Of a DNA stretch of 64,000 nucleotides, positions 44,771 to 52,397 are shown in pieces (the stretch's first letter is position 1; every line of letters starts with the position of its first letter). The notes beneath the pieces were generated by a model. The model saw only the letters and a program-made list of their open reading frames with translations. It was not told the DNA's origin and made no database searches. The position numbers and the translations under genes are program-made. Source of the stretch: Devosia sp. 67-54 (GTDB taxonomy: Bacteria; Pseudomonadota; Alphaproteobacteria; Rhizobiales; Devosiaceae); contig NZ_MKVA01000005.1 in NCBI RefSeq assembly GCF_001899075.1, positions 124,001 to 188,000 on the forward strand. The letters are read 5' to 3'.

Positions 44771-44880
44771 AAAATGAAAAGGCCTCGCTCGAGGGGATGA
44801 GCGAGGCCTTCAGGTCATCGGCCGAAGCCGGCGACCACGGAGACGCGGCCAAGGAGGAGGAGAGGCCGCAGTTCCCTTGG
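44771..44880 (-). ncRNA. CcsR/cuckoo-like small RNA C
   Basis: A minus-strand transcript inferred from a promoter at 44914-44886 and a 12-bp terminator (AAGGCCTCGCTC/GAGCGAGGCCTT, 44810-44779) followed by TTTTCATTTT. Upstream of the terminator a hairpin GCGGCC/GGCCGC (44869-44845) presents CCTCCTCC in its loop, complementary to a Shine-Dalgarno sequence. This plan is that of the alphaproteobacterial CCUCCUCCC-motif RNAs, here with a single clear loop. Length about 110 bases. Confidence 0.7.
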
Positions 44881-44885
44881 CGCTG

Positions 44886-44914
44886 CTTATGCGGGGCGGC
44901 GCCGAGTCCGACAA
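44886..44914 (-). promoter_or_regulatory. Promoter candidate for small RNA C
   Basis: TTGTCG, 17 bases, CATAAG on the minus strand, placing the RNA start near 44880. Confidence 0.45.
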
Positions 44915-44967
44915 ACGCGAAGTCGGAAGGCGAGCTATGCGGTGATGGTGGTGCTGACTGAGGGGAA

Positions 44968-45042
44968 GGCCCCCTCACCTGGCTTGCTAGGCTCGCGACG
45001 CTCGCCAAGCGCGCCACCCTCTCCCCGGAGGGGCGAGGGGAC
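44968..45042. repeat. Intergenic palindromic element (CCCTCTCCCC family)
   Basis: GGCCCCCTCACCTGGCTTGC, GCGACGCTCGCCAAGCGCGC and CCCTCTCCCCGGAGGGGCGA form the same kind of compound hairpin as at 6361 and 29747. It lies between small RNAs B and C. Confidence 0.6.
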
Positions 45043-45068
45043 CGACTGCGGCGTTTGGGGATGCGGGT

Positions 45069-45241
45069 AAAAAAAGGGCTCCATCCGAAGATGGAGCCCA
45101 TCGAAAGTGGGGCAAACGGACGAGGGAGGAGGAAACGCCGTTTGCCGTTGGACCAAAGCCGAGGGAGGAGGTTCGGCTCAAATCCGGTGTCGGGAAACAG
45201 CCGGACCGAGGGAGGAGGATTCGGTCGGGCGTCTCAGCGAC
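45069..45241 (-). ncRNA. CcsR/cuckoo-like small RNA B with three anti-Shine-Dalgarno loops
   Basis: Reading the minus strand, three consecutive hairpins each expose CCTCCTCCC in the loop. Their stems are GACCGA/TCGGTC (45226-45204), AGCCGA/TCGGCT (45178-45157) and GGCAAACGG/CCGTTTGCC (45146-45111). A 10-bp terminator follows with a TTCG loop (GGGCTCCATC/GATGGAGCCC, 45099-45076) and seven T. CCUCCUCCC loops are the hallmark of CcsR RNAs of Rhodobacter and the cuckoo family of rhizobia, which usually have two such loops. It probably acts by pairing with ribosome sites or binding proteins, under stress control. Confidence 0.85.
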
Positions 45242-45247
45242 AGGCTG

Positions 45248-45277
45248 AATATGTGCGCGACCACCCATTCCAGCAAG
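45248..45277 (-). promoter_or_regulatory. RpoH-like promoter candidate for small RNA B
   Basis: Minus strand CTTGCT, 16 bases, CACATATT. CTTG with a C-AT-T type -10 resembles heat-shock sigma promoters of alphaproteobacteria, the class known to drive CcsR RNAs. The implied start is near 45241. Confidence 0.45.
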
Positions 45278-45375
45278 GCAGGTGCTGACATGTCAGCTAT
45301 GCACCTCGCGCAGGGAAGGTCAGCCTGATTGACCCAAACCCAAACGTTTTGGATGGGCATTTCCGCGGTGGCGGA

Positions 45376-45484
45376 AACAATAAGGCCCTGCTCGAGGGGA
45401 GAGCAGGGCCAAAGTTTGAAAGAGGAAGACCCTCTCGCAAAGGGACGCGGCAAGCGAGGAGGGAGAGAAGTGCTCGCAACGTCC
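45376..45484 (-). ncRNA. CcsR/cuckoo-like small RNA A
   Basis: A minus-strand RNA with a hairpin GCGAG/CTCGC (45477-45454) whose loop and 3' side carry CCCTCCTCG, a second small hairpin AGAGG/CCTCT (45435-45421), and a 10-bp terminator GGCCCTGCTC/GAGCAGGGCC (45410-45384) followed by TTATTGTTT. The terminator loop TCCCCTC is shared with RNA C, which suggests duplication. The anti-Shine-Dalgarno loop is less perfect than in RNA B. Confidence 0.65.
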
Positions 45485-45490
45485 CCGTTC

Positions 45491-45519
45491 GTATAGGTCC
45501 GTTCGGTTACGTGCCTCAA
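45491..45519 (-). promoter_or_regulatory. Promoter candidate for small RNA A
   Basis: Minus strand TTGAGG, exactly 17 bases, CTATAC; the RNA start is near 45484. It is the strongest of the three promoter matches. Confidence 0.55.
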
Positions 45520-45626
45520 CCGGGGCGGCCGCATGGCTGGCATGCGGCCGGCGCATGACCGTTAGGATGCTAGCGATCGGGGTTCGAGCGGGGCAGGTGG
45601 CCGCTCCCCGAGTCGTTTCCTCTGTG

Positions 45627-45806
45627 CTCTGGCCGAGCGATCCCGAGAGGGCTCGTTCGGCCAACCGCTGTGCTCTGGCCGAGCGATCCCGAGAGGGCTC
45701 GTTCGGCCAACCGCTGTGCTCTGGCCGAGCGATCCCGAGAGGGCTCGTTCGGCCAACCGCTGTGCTCTGGCCGAGCGATCCCGGGAGGGCTCGTTCGGCC
45801 AACCGC
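45627..45806. repeat. Four tandem 46-bp hairpin repeats
   Basis: Copies start at 45627, 45673, 45719 and 45765. Each is CTCTGGCCGAGCGATCCCGA, GAGGGC (GGAGGGC in the last), TCGTTCGGCCAACCGC, joined by TGTG. The unit folds into a stem of about 15 bp with 13 matches. Long minus-strand frames across it are artefacts of the period. It lies after corA and before small RNA A. Confidence 0.9.
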
Positions 45807-45812
45807 GGGGGG

Positions 45813-46805
45813 CTAGAGCCAGCCCTTGCGCTTGAAGAAGAGGTAGGGGAGCACGGCGGAGATGATCATCAGCACGATGGCCAGCGGGTAGCCGAAGGGC
45901 AGGTGCAATTCGGGCATGACGTCGAAATTCATGCCGTAGGCCGAGGCGACGAGGGTGGGCGGCAGGAAGACCACGGCGGCGACCGAGAAGATCTTGATGA
46001 TCTGGTTCTGCTCGAGGTTGATCAGGCCGAGCGTGGCGTCGAGCAGGAAGTTGATCTTGCTGCTGAGGAAGGCGGCGTGGTCGGAGAGGGCGGCGGCGTC
46101 GCGCTGCAGCACCTTGAGCTCCTGGCGCAGCTCGCGGGCGGTCTTGGCGTTGCCGTTGTCGTAGGTCTGGTGGAAGCTCGACAGGCGGGCGATGGAGACC
46201 AGGCTTTCACGAGCGAGGGTGAGAACGTCGCCCTTCTTGCCGATGCGCTCGATGATCTCCTGCAGATCGCGCGCCTTGCGGGTGACGTTGCGGGTCTTGT
46301 TGCGGAACACTTCGCGCGAAATCTGGTCGATCTCGTCGCCGGTGGTTTCGAGCAGCTGCGCCAGGCGGTCGATGATGGCCTCGATCAGGCCGAGCATGAC
46401 CTTTTCGCCGGAGGTGTAGACGTTGTTGGTGGGGCGGCTGACCAGGCGCTCGAACAGGCGGAACGGCTTGGGGTCGGCGTAGCGCACCGTGACCAGCAGA
46501 TTGTGGCGCAGAACGAAGGTGATCGGGGTCTTTTGCGGCTCGTCGGTCTCGGAGTTGAACAGCGCGGTGATGGTCATGAACTCGGCCCCGTCCTCGTTGT
46601 AGAGGCGGGCGCTGGGCTCGATGTCGTCCATCTCGGCGCGGGTCGGGATGTCGATGCCGAGGTGCGATTCGACGAAGGCGTCCTCGGCCTTGGTCGGATC
46701 GGTGAGGCTGAACCAGATGGCCTCGCCGCCCATCAGATCGGGCGCGGCCATATCCACATCGGTGGCGACGAGGCGATCGTCCTTACGGATATATGCACGC
46801 AGCAT
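45813..46805 (-). CDS. corA: CorA-type magnesium transporter
   Basis: The 330-residue protein has a large cytoplasmic N-terminal domain and two C-terminal helices. The signature YGMNF follows the first helix (VVFLPPTLVASAYGMNFDVM), and the second is YPLAIVLMIISAVLPYLFFK. The GMN motif defines the selectivity filter of the pentameric magnesium channel. AAGGAG precedes the ATG. The 205-base upstream region has no recognisable magnesium riboswitch. Confidence 0.93.
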   Translation of the reverse strand: MLRAYIRKDDRLVATDVDMAAPDLMGGEAIWFSLTDPTKAEDAFVESHLGIDIPTRAEMDDIEPSARLYNEDGAEFMTITALFNSETDEPQKTPITFVLRHNLLVTVRYADPKPFRLFERLVSRPTNNVYTSGEKVMLGLIEAIIDRLAQLLETTGDEIDQISREVFRNKTRNVTRKARDLQEIIERIGKKGDVLTLARESLVSIARLSSFHQTYDNGNAKTARELRQELKVLQRDAAALSDHAAFLSSKINFLLDATLGLINLEQNQIIKIFSVAAVVFLPPTLVASAYGMNFDVMPELHLPFGYPLAIVLMIISAVLPYLFFKRKGWL

Positions 46806-47010
46806 TTCAGAGGCTCCTTCTTGCGCGCACCGGCTTTGCCGGCACGCCGAGCCTCGGGAGAGACCGGGCCGCCGGCTAGATCGAAGATCGACTTCGACTG
46901 TCGGGGTTCATTGTCCTTGTCCTTTGCTGATGCCCGCATGCCAGAAGCGCGCGGACGCCTTTTCCCTGCGCCACGGGCGCGGCGCGGTCAATGGCTAATT
47001 TGCCGGGAGC

Positions 47011-47529
47011 TCAATAGCCGTCGAAGGCGTGGACGAGGGCGGCGCGCAGGTCGGTGCCGTCGGCGTAGACGACGTTGTCGATGCGCCAGTAGCCGACATC
47101 CATGCCCGCGATCGGGACGCGCTTGAGGATGAGCTCGTCGGTGTAGCCGGCGTCGGGCGCCTGCTTGAAGCCGTACCGGATGTCGACCTTGGCGTCGGTC
47201 CTGCTGAGCGACACCAGCCCGGTCTCGCAGCGGTCGGCGTAATCGGGGCTCGACTGCCAGGGGATGCCGTCGCCGAGCGGCGGCTTTTCGTCGGGCGCCT
47301 TGCTGGCGATGGCGTCGCTGCGCCGCTGCGCGTCGGCGATCGCCGCGGCGAGGCCGGCGGTCAGGATGCCGGAGATGACGGCCTCGTCGTTGCCGAGGCG
47401 GGAAAAGCAGAAGATCTGGCCGATCTCGTTGGCGCGCAGCGCCACCCTCTGGCCGGACTCGTCGTCGGCGGCGGCGGGGAGGGGCGCGAGGCTGGCGGCG
47501 AGGAGCAGGAGAGCGGCAAGGTTACGCAT
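47011..47529 (-). CDS. Secreted protein of unknown function
   Basis: A 172-residue exported protein beginning MRNLAALLLLAASLAPLPAA. The mature part has FCFSRLGNDEAVISGILTAG, a helical region, CETGLVSLSRTDAKVDIRYG and a C-terminal beta region ending LRAALVHAFDGY. The start is set at ATG 47529, directly at the signal peptide; the longer frame adds ten residues. No family is recognised. Confidence 0.6.
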   Translation of the reverse strand: MRNLAALLLLAASLAPLPAAADDESGQRVALRANEIGQIFCFSRLGNDEAVISGILTAGLAAAIADAQRRSDAIASKAPDEKPPLGDGIPWQSSPDYADRCETGLVSLSRTDAKVDIRYGFKQAPDAGYTDELILKRVPIAGMDVGYWRIDNVVYADGTDLRAALVHAFDGY

Positions 47530-47640
47530 GATTTTCCCCAAAACGAGGCGACTGAACATGAACGGCGCGGATCGCCGGCGGCGGCGGATATGACTGCCTG
47601 TAGACCATATCGGCGGCGTTTCGGGAACGGGGCAGAGCTG

Positions 47641-48432
47641 TCAGAGCGGCTGGCCGAGCTTTTCGGCGGTGGCGGCGATCCAGGCGCGCCAGCGCGCGAT
47701 GCTGACGAAATGCGCCGAGCCGCGGCAGTAATCGTTGACCGCGCGGGGCGAGGAGACGCCGATCAGGATGCCGGCCAGGGTCATGGACTTGCCGCGCAGG
47801 GTGAAGGCCGGGCCGCCGGAATCGCCGGTGCACATGCCGGCGCCGCCGGACTGGTCGGCGAGCAGCGCCGGGCCCTTTTCGACGAGCGTCGTGGTGGCGG
47901 CGCGCAGGGTGCGGTCGAAGCCGAGCTGGCTCTTGCCGAAGCCCGCCTGACGCAGGTCGGAGGTGGCGCCATAGCCGGCGATGTGCACGGCGCCGGTGCC
48001 GTCGCCGTCGGTGAGGGTGGCGAGGACGGTGCCGGCGGGCGCCGGCGCGTCGAGCACGATGAGGGCCAGATCGTCGGGGTTGTTGTAGGCGAAGCTGCCT
48101 TTGGCCTCCGGCGTCCTGCCGGCGCGGGCGATGGCGGTGACGCTGCGCAGGCGCTCGGCGGGCACGTCGGTGAGCGAGGTGGCGAAGATCACCCGGATGG
48201 CCGAGGCGCCGCCATCGGTGCAGTGGGCGGCGGTGAGCATCAGGCGCGGGCCGAGGGCCACCGCGGTGCACAGATGCGTGCCGCCCGGCGCCTGGTCGAG
48301 CACGGCGGCCACCGATTTTGCGACGATTTCGCCGGCGCCGACCGGCTTGCCGCCGAACACGGCGGCGGCGGGAGCGGCGAGGGCGGCGAGCAGCGCCAGG
48401 GACGCGGCGATACGGAACACGGAACGAAGCAT
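47641..48432 (-). CDS. Secreted trypsin-like serine protease
   Basis: A 263-residue chymotrypsin-fold protease. It has a signal peptide to about residue 24, the catalytic His in LMLTAAHCTDGG, Asp in YNNPDDLALIVLDAP and Ser in GMCTGDSGGPAFTLRG. Cysteines at the histidine and serine loops fit the usual disulfides. It probably acts outside the cytoplasm. There is no PDZ domain, so it is not DegP-like. Confidence 0.9.
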   Translation of the reverse strand: MLRSVFRIAASLALLAALAAPAAAVFGGKPVGAGEIVAKSVAAVLDQAPGGTHLCTAVALGPRLMLTAAHCTDGGASAIRVIFATSLTDVPAERLRSVTAIARAGRTPEAKGSFAYNNPDDLALIVLDAPAPAGTVLATLTDGDGTGAVHIAGYGATSDLRQAGFGKSQLGFDRTLRAATTTLVEKGPALLADQSGGAGMCTGDSGGPAFTLRGKSMTLAGILIGVSSPRAVNDYCRGSAHFVSIARWRAWIAATAEKLGQPL

Positions 48433-48511
48433 GCGGGGAAGATGTCGGAGGCGGGCGCGCCGCGCAACGGCGCCGGCTGCGACTTTTGGCCGGCGCCGGC
48501 GTTTAGCCGGC

Positions 48512-49219
48512 ATGCCGTTGAGTCCGACCGCGTCCGACCTCGCCCTCCGCATCGTCCTGACCCTCGTGGCGGCGGGGGTGATCGGGTTCGAGCGCGGCGC
48601 GCATGGCAAGGCGGCCGGGCTGCGGACGACGCTGCTGGTGGCGCTGGCGGCGTGCCTCGCGATGATCCAGGTCAACCTGCTGCTGCCGGTCGGCGGCAAG
48701 ACGCCGAGCTCGTTCGGGGTGATGGATCTGATGCGCCTGCCGCTCGGCATCCTGACCGGCGTGGGGTTCATCGGCGCCGGCAGCATCCTCAAGCGCGGCG
48801 CCATGGTGATCGGCGTGACGACGGCGGCGACGCTGTGGTTCGTGACGGTGCTGGGCCTGTTGTTCGGGGGCGGGCAGATCGCGCTCGGCGCCGCCGGCAC
48901 GGTGATCGGCGTGATGGTGATCCAGGGCCTGCGGGCGGCGGAGCGGCTGGTGGCGCGCGACCGGCGGGCGTCGCTGACGGTGCGCAGCGACAGCCATGTC
49001 GTCGAGGGCGGCGAACTCGAGGCGATGGTGGCGGCGCCGTTCCGGGTGACGCGGCTGACCTATGCGCGCAGCAGCGACGGCAGCGAGGAGCGGAGCTTCC
49101 ATCTGCTGTTCCGCCCGCACCCGGGCGAGCCGCGCATTCCGGCGCTGGTGCGCACGATGGCGCAGCGGCCGGGGGTGCTCAGCGTGCGCTGGGACGGCGG
49201 CGAGACCGCCGACGAATGA
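48512..49219 (+). CDS. MgtC/SapB-family membrane protein
   Basis: A 235-residue protein with the MgtC N-terminal membrane part (IVLTLVAAGVIGFERGAHGK; AGLRTTLLVALAACLAMIQV; GILTGVGFIGAGSILKRGAM; VIGVTTAATLWFVTVLGLLF) and a soluble C-terminal ACT-like part. MgtC proteins aid survival at low magnesium and modulate ATP synthase; the environmental members are less understood. It is divergent from the protease gene. Confidence 0.9.
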   Translation: MPLSPTASDLALRIVLTLVAAGVIGFERGAHGKAAGLRTTLLVALAACLAMIQVNLLLPVGGKTPSSFGVMDLMRLPLGILTGVGFIGAGSILKRGAMVIGVTTAATLWFVTVLGLLFGGGQIALGAAGTVIGVMVIQGLRAAERLVARDRRASLTVRSDSHVVEGGELEAMVAAPFRVTRLTYARSSDGSEERSFHLLFRPHPGEPRIPALVRTMAQRPGVLSVRWDGGETADE

Positions 49220-50113
49220 TCAGAACTGCCACTCGCGGGCCTTGCCGACGAGGAAATCGCGGAAGACGCCGACGCGCTTGCTGTTCTTGAGCGCCGGCGG
49301 ATAGACGAAATAGGCCTCGTAGGCGGGGAGCTCGACGCCGGTGAGCACGCGCTTCAGGCCGGTTTCGACCTCGGTGACGTAGTCGGGCAGCATGGCGATG
49401 CCGATGCCGGCGCGGCAGGCCTGCAGCATGCCGAAGATGGCGTTGACCTTCATGGCGGAGCGGCGCGGCGAAGAATCGGGGCGGCCGAGGCGCTCGATGT
49501 AGTTGATGTCGCCCAGATAGGACGGCACCGGGTCGCCGAAGGTGATGATGCGGTGGTTGTCGAGATCCTCGAGGGTCGAAGGCTCGCCGTACTGGTTGAG
49601 GTAGTCGAGCGACAGATAGAAGTGGTTGTGCACCGTGAACAGCTTGCGCTGGATCATCTCGGACTGGTTCGGCCGGTGCAGGCGGATGGCGACGTCGGCC
49701 TCGCGCATGGCGAGGTCGAGCTCGGCGTCGTTGAGCTTAATCTCGATCTGGATGTCGGGATAAAGCAGCAGGAATTCGTGGATGCGGCTCGACAGCCAGG
49801 TGGAGCCGATGCCCACGGTGGTGGTGACGATGAGCTGGCCGATGGGGATGTCCTGGCTCTCGGACATCTGCGATTCGACCTGCTGCAATTCGGCATGCAT
49901 GCGGTGGGCGGTGCGGAACAGGTGCTCGCCCACCTCGGTCAGCACCAGGCCGCGGGCGTGGCGGATGAACAGCTTGAGGTTGAGATCGTCCTCCAGCGCC
50001 GAAATCTGCCGCGACACGGCCGACTGGCTCATGTTCAGCTTTTCGGCCGCATGGGTGAAGCTCCCCGATTCCGCCGCGGTGTGGAATATGCGGAGCTTGT
50101 CCCAGTCGAGCAT
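49220..50113 (-). CDS. lsrB: LysR-family regulator, LsrB/VtlR type
   Basis: A 297-residue LysR regulator. The N-terminus MLDWDKLRIFHTAAESGSFT, AAEKLNMSQSAVSRQISALE and KLFIRHARGLVLTEVGEHLF closely resembles LsrB of Sinorhizobium and VtlR of Brucella, which control envelope, redox and virulence functions and small RNA genes. It follows trxB by 3 bases on the same strand, the conserved context for this regulator. The naming rests on similarity recalled, not on a search. Confidence 0.85.
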   Translation of the reverse strand: MLDWDKLRIFHTAAESGSFTHAAEKLNMSQSAVSRQISALEDDLNLKLFIRHARGLVLTEVGEHLFRTAHRMHAELQQVESQMSESQDIPIGQLIVTTTVGIGSTWLSSRIHEFLLLYPDIQIEIKLNDAELDLAMREADVAIRLHRPNQSEMIQRKLFTVHNHFYLSLDYLNQYGEPSTLEDLDNHRIITFGDPVPSYLGDINYIERLGRPDSSPRRSAMKVNAIFGMLQACRAGIGIAMLPDYVTEVETGLKRVLTGVELPAYEAYFVYPPALKNSKRVGVFRDFLVGKAREWQF

Positions 50114-50116
50114 GAT

Positions 50117-51067
50117 CTATTCCGCCGCTTCCGCGAGGTTTTCTTCGGCGAGGAAGCGCTCGGCCTCGAGCGCGGCCATGCAGCCCATGCCGGCGGCGGT
50201 GACGGCCTGGCGGAAGACGTCGTCGGTGACGTCGCCGGCGGCATAGACGCCCGGGATGTTGGTTTCGGTGCTGCCGGGCTTCACCTTGAGGTAGCCGCCC
50301 GGCTTCATGTCGAGCTTCTCGCGGAAGATGGCGGTGGCCGGGGTGTGGCCGATGGCGATGAAGATGCCGTCGACCGGGAGCGTTTCGGTGTCGCCGGTGG
50401 CGACGTTGCGGAGCACCGCGCCGGTGACCGAGGGCGGCATCTGGCTGCCGGTGATGTCGGCGAGCTCGGTGTTCCAGCGCACCTCGATCTTGGGGTGCTT
50501 GAACAGGCGGTCCTGCAGGATGCGCTCGGCCCGGAACTCGCTGCGGCGGTGGACGACGGTGACTTTGCTGGCGAAATTGGTGAGGAACAGCGCCTCCTCG
50601 ACCGCGGTGTTGCCGCCGCCGACCACGATCACGTGCTTGTCGCGGTAGAAGAAGCCGTCGCAGGTGGCGCAGGCGGACACGCCAAAACCCTGGAATTTCT
50701 GTTCCGACGGCAGGCCGAGCCAGCGCGCCTGGGCGCCGGTGGCGACGATCACGGCGTCGGCGGTGTAGGTGGTGCCGCTGTCGCCCTTGAGGGTGAAGGG
50801 GCGGCGGTCGAAATCGACCTCGACGACGAGGTCGTTGACGATGCGGGTGCCGACGTGCTCGGCCTGCGCCTTCATCTGCTCCATGAGCCAGGGGCCCTGG
50901 ATGACGTCGGCGAAGCCGGGATAATTCTCCACATCGGTGGTGATGGTGAGCTGGCCGCCCGGCTGCGTGCCGTTGATCATGATCGGCTCGAGCATTGCAC
51001 GCGCCGCATAGATGGCCGCCGTGTATCCGGCCGGACCCGACCCGATAATCACAACCTTGGAGTGCAT
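50117..51067 (-). CDS. trxB: Thioredoxin-disulfide reductase
   Basis: A flavoenzyme that reduces thioredoxin with NADPH. The 316 residues show FAD-binding KVVIIGSGPAGYTAAIYAAR, the redox pair CATC in GVSACATCDGFFYRDKHVIV, NADPH-binding VVGGGNTAVEEALFL with HRR, and the closing GVYAAGDVTDDVFRQAVTAA. The start ATG 51067 gives the standard length. It is upstream of and coupled to the LysR gene. Confidence 0.96.
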   Translation of the reverse strand: MHSKVVIIGSGPAGYTAAIYAARAMLEPIMINGTQPGGQLTITTDVENYPGFADVIQGPWLMEQMKAQAEHVGTRIVNDLVVEVDFDRRPFTLKGDSGTTYTADAVIVATGAQARWLGLPSEQKFQGFGVSACATCDGFFYRDKHVIVVGGGNTAVEEALFLTNFASKVTVVHRRSEFRAERILQDRLFKHPKIEVRWNTELADITGSQMPPSVTGAVLRNVATGDTETLPVDGIFIAIGHTPATAIFREKLDMKPGGYLKVKPGSTETNIPGVYAAGDVTDDVFRQAVTAAGMGCMAALEAERFLAEENLAEAAE

Positions 51068-51352
51068 CTGATAGTCCCTCTTACAGGCCGCCAATGTAGG
51101 GGCCGGACCGTGGCGCTTTCAAGTCGAGGCCGGCGCCAGCGGCCCGGTTTGCGGGCCATACTCACCGAAATGTCAGCATCGGGCCGACAATTGCCCAGGC
51201 TTTGGGCAGAAAGGACGGCGCTCGGAGGACGAGCCATGCGCCGGGCGGCGGACAGGGGCCGGCGCGGGCGGTCAGCGACGCCGATTTTCCGGGCCGCATG
51301 CGATAGCCGCATGCCGGCGGCCCGTGCCATGCTCGGGGCGGGGGGAATGCCG

Positions 51353-52321
51353 ATGCCGGAACAGCGGCTGACACCGCAGCAGCGCGAGGTGCTGGCCGTG
51401 CTCGAGGCCGAGCATCGCGCCTTCTGGTTCAAGGATTGGGACGGATACGCGGCCGCCCATGCCCATGCGCCGCATGTGCTGCGCTGGGCGTTCACCCGGC
51501 ATGGCGGGCTGACGCTGCGCCGCGGCTGGAGCGAGATCGGGCCGCGAGCCCGCGCGGAGATGGCCGGCCTGCCACGGCCGCTCAGCGAGTTCGTCGAGGA
51601 TGTGGCGATCGACAATCTCACCATCCGGGTGGCCGGCGACATGGCCTGGGCAAGCTTTCGCCGCACCTACAGGCTGTCGCCGGTGTTCGGCGCCAGCGGT
51701 CCGAACGGCCCTATCGACGAGCTTCGCATCCTCGAACGCTCCGAGGGCGCGTGGCGAATTGTCGTCGTCGCGCTGCTCGATCCGGGACTGGGTGGCGAGC
51801 CGATCGTGCAGGTGTCCGCGGACGGCAGGATCGTATGGGTGAGCGAGGACGCGCAGCGCCTGCTCACCCCAGGCGATGCCTTCGTCGTCCGCGCCGGACG
51901 GCTGCGTTGCCGGGACGGCCGGGCCGATATCCGGCTGCAGGCGGCGATCCGGCGGGCCCATGCCCGGGACAGGGGATTGATGTCGATCCGCACCAGCGTG
52001 CCGATCGCCTACGCCGCTGCCGAGGCGATGCAGCTGTGCTGGGTGACCGGCGAATCCGGCATGGTCGCGGTGACGCTGCAGGATCGGCGCCCGTCGGCGC
52101 TCCGCATCGCGGCGGCCGTCGAGGTCTTCGGGCTGTCGCCGATGCAGGCGGACCTGGCGAGCGCCATCGTCGAGGGGCGTTCGGCCATGGAATTTGCGCG
52201 GGAGCGCGGCATGCGGCCGGCGACGGCCCGCACCCATCTGCGCCGCATCTTCGCAAAGGTGGGGGTCGCGACGCAGACGGGGCTGGTGCGCGTTCTCGTC
52301 TCCATCCAACCGCCCGGCTGA
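51353..52321 (+). CDS. LuxR-family regulator with N-terminal SnoaL-like domain
   Basis: A 322-residue protein from ATG 51353 (GGGGGA about 6 bases upstream; ATG 51347 is possible). Residues about 5-150 look like an NTF2/SnoaL-type domain (LAVLEAEHRAFWFKDWDGYA; LTIRVAGDMAWASFRRTYRL; EGAWRIVVVALLDPGL). The middle is PAS-like (VQVSADGRIVWVSEDAQRLL). The end is a LuxR helix-turn-helix (LSPMQADLASAIVEGRSAME; GMRPATARTHLRRIFAKVGV). The SnoaL-HTH fusion is uncommon. It is followed by a methyltransferase gene that may be its target. Confidence 0.8.
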   Translation: MPEQRLTPQQREVLAVLEAEHRAFWFKDWDGYAAAHAHAPHVLRWAFTRHGGLTLRRGWSEIGPRARAEMAGLPRPLSEFVEDVAIDNLTIRVAGDMAWASFRRTYRLSPVFGASGPNGPIDELRILERSEGAWRIVVVALLDPGLGGEPIVQVSADGRIVWVSEDAQRLLTPGDAFVVRAGRLRCRDGRADIRLQAAIRRAHARDRGLMSIRTSVPIAYAAAEAMQLCWVTGESGMVAVTLQDRRPSALRIAAAVEVFGLSPMQADLASAIVEGRSAMEFARERGMRPATARTHLRRIFAKVGVATQTGLVRVLVSIQPPG

Positions 52322-52397
52322 GGCGTCGCCCGATCGGGGGACAGCGGCGAGGCCGCCTCCGGTCTAGCCTCGCGGCCGAAAGGCAGGGGAGGGGACG

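Noticed and set aside
45555-45806. Plus- and minus-strand frames across the tandem repeats
   Set aside because: The repeat period and lack of stops create open frames repeating phrases such as GWPNEPSRDRSARAQ; no start signal or composition supports translation.
45627-45806. CRISPR array
   Set aside because: The units are 46-bp near-identical hairpins with 4-base joints, so there are no unique spacers, and no cas gene is nearby.
49553-51352. N-terminal 600 codons of a frame leading into the LuxR gene
   Set aside because: Antisense to the LysR and trxB genes. Only the part from about 51347 has the NTF2 and LuxR features.
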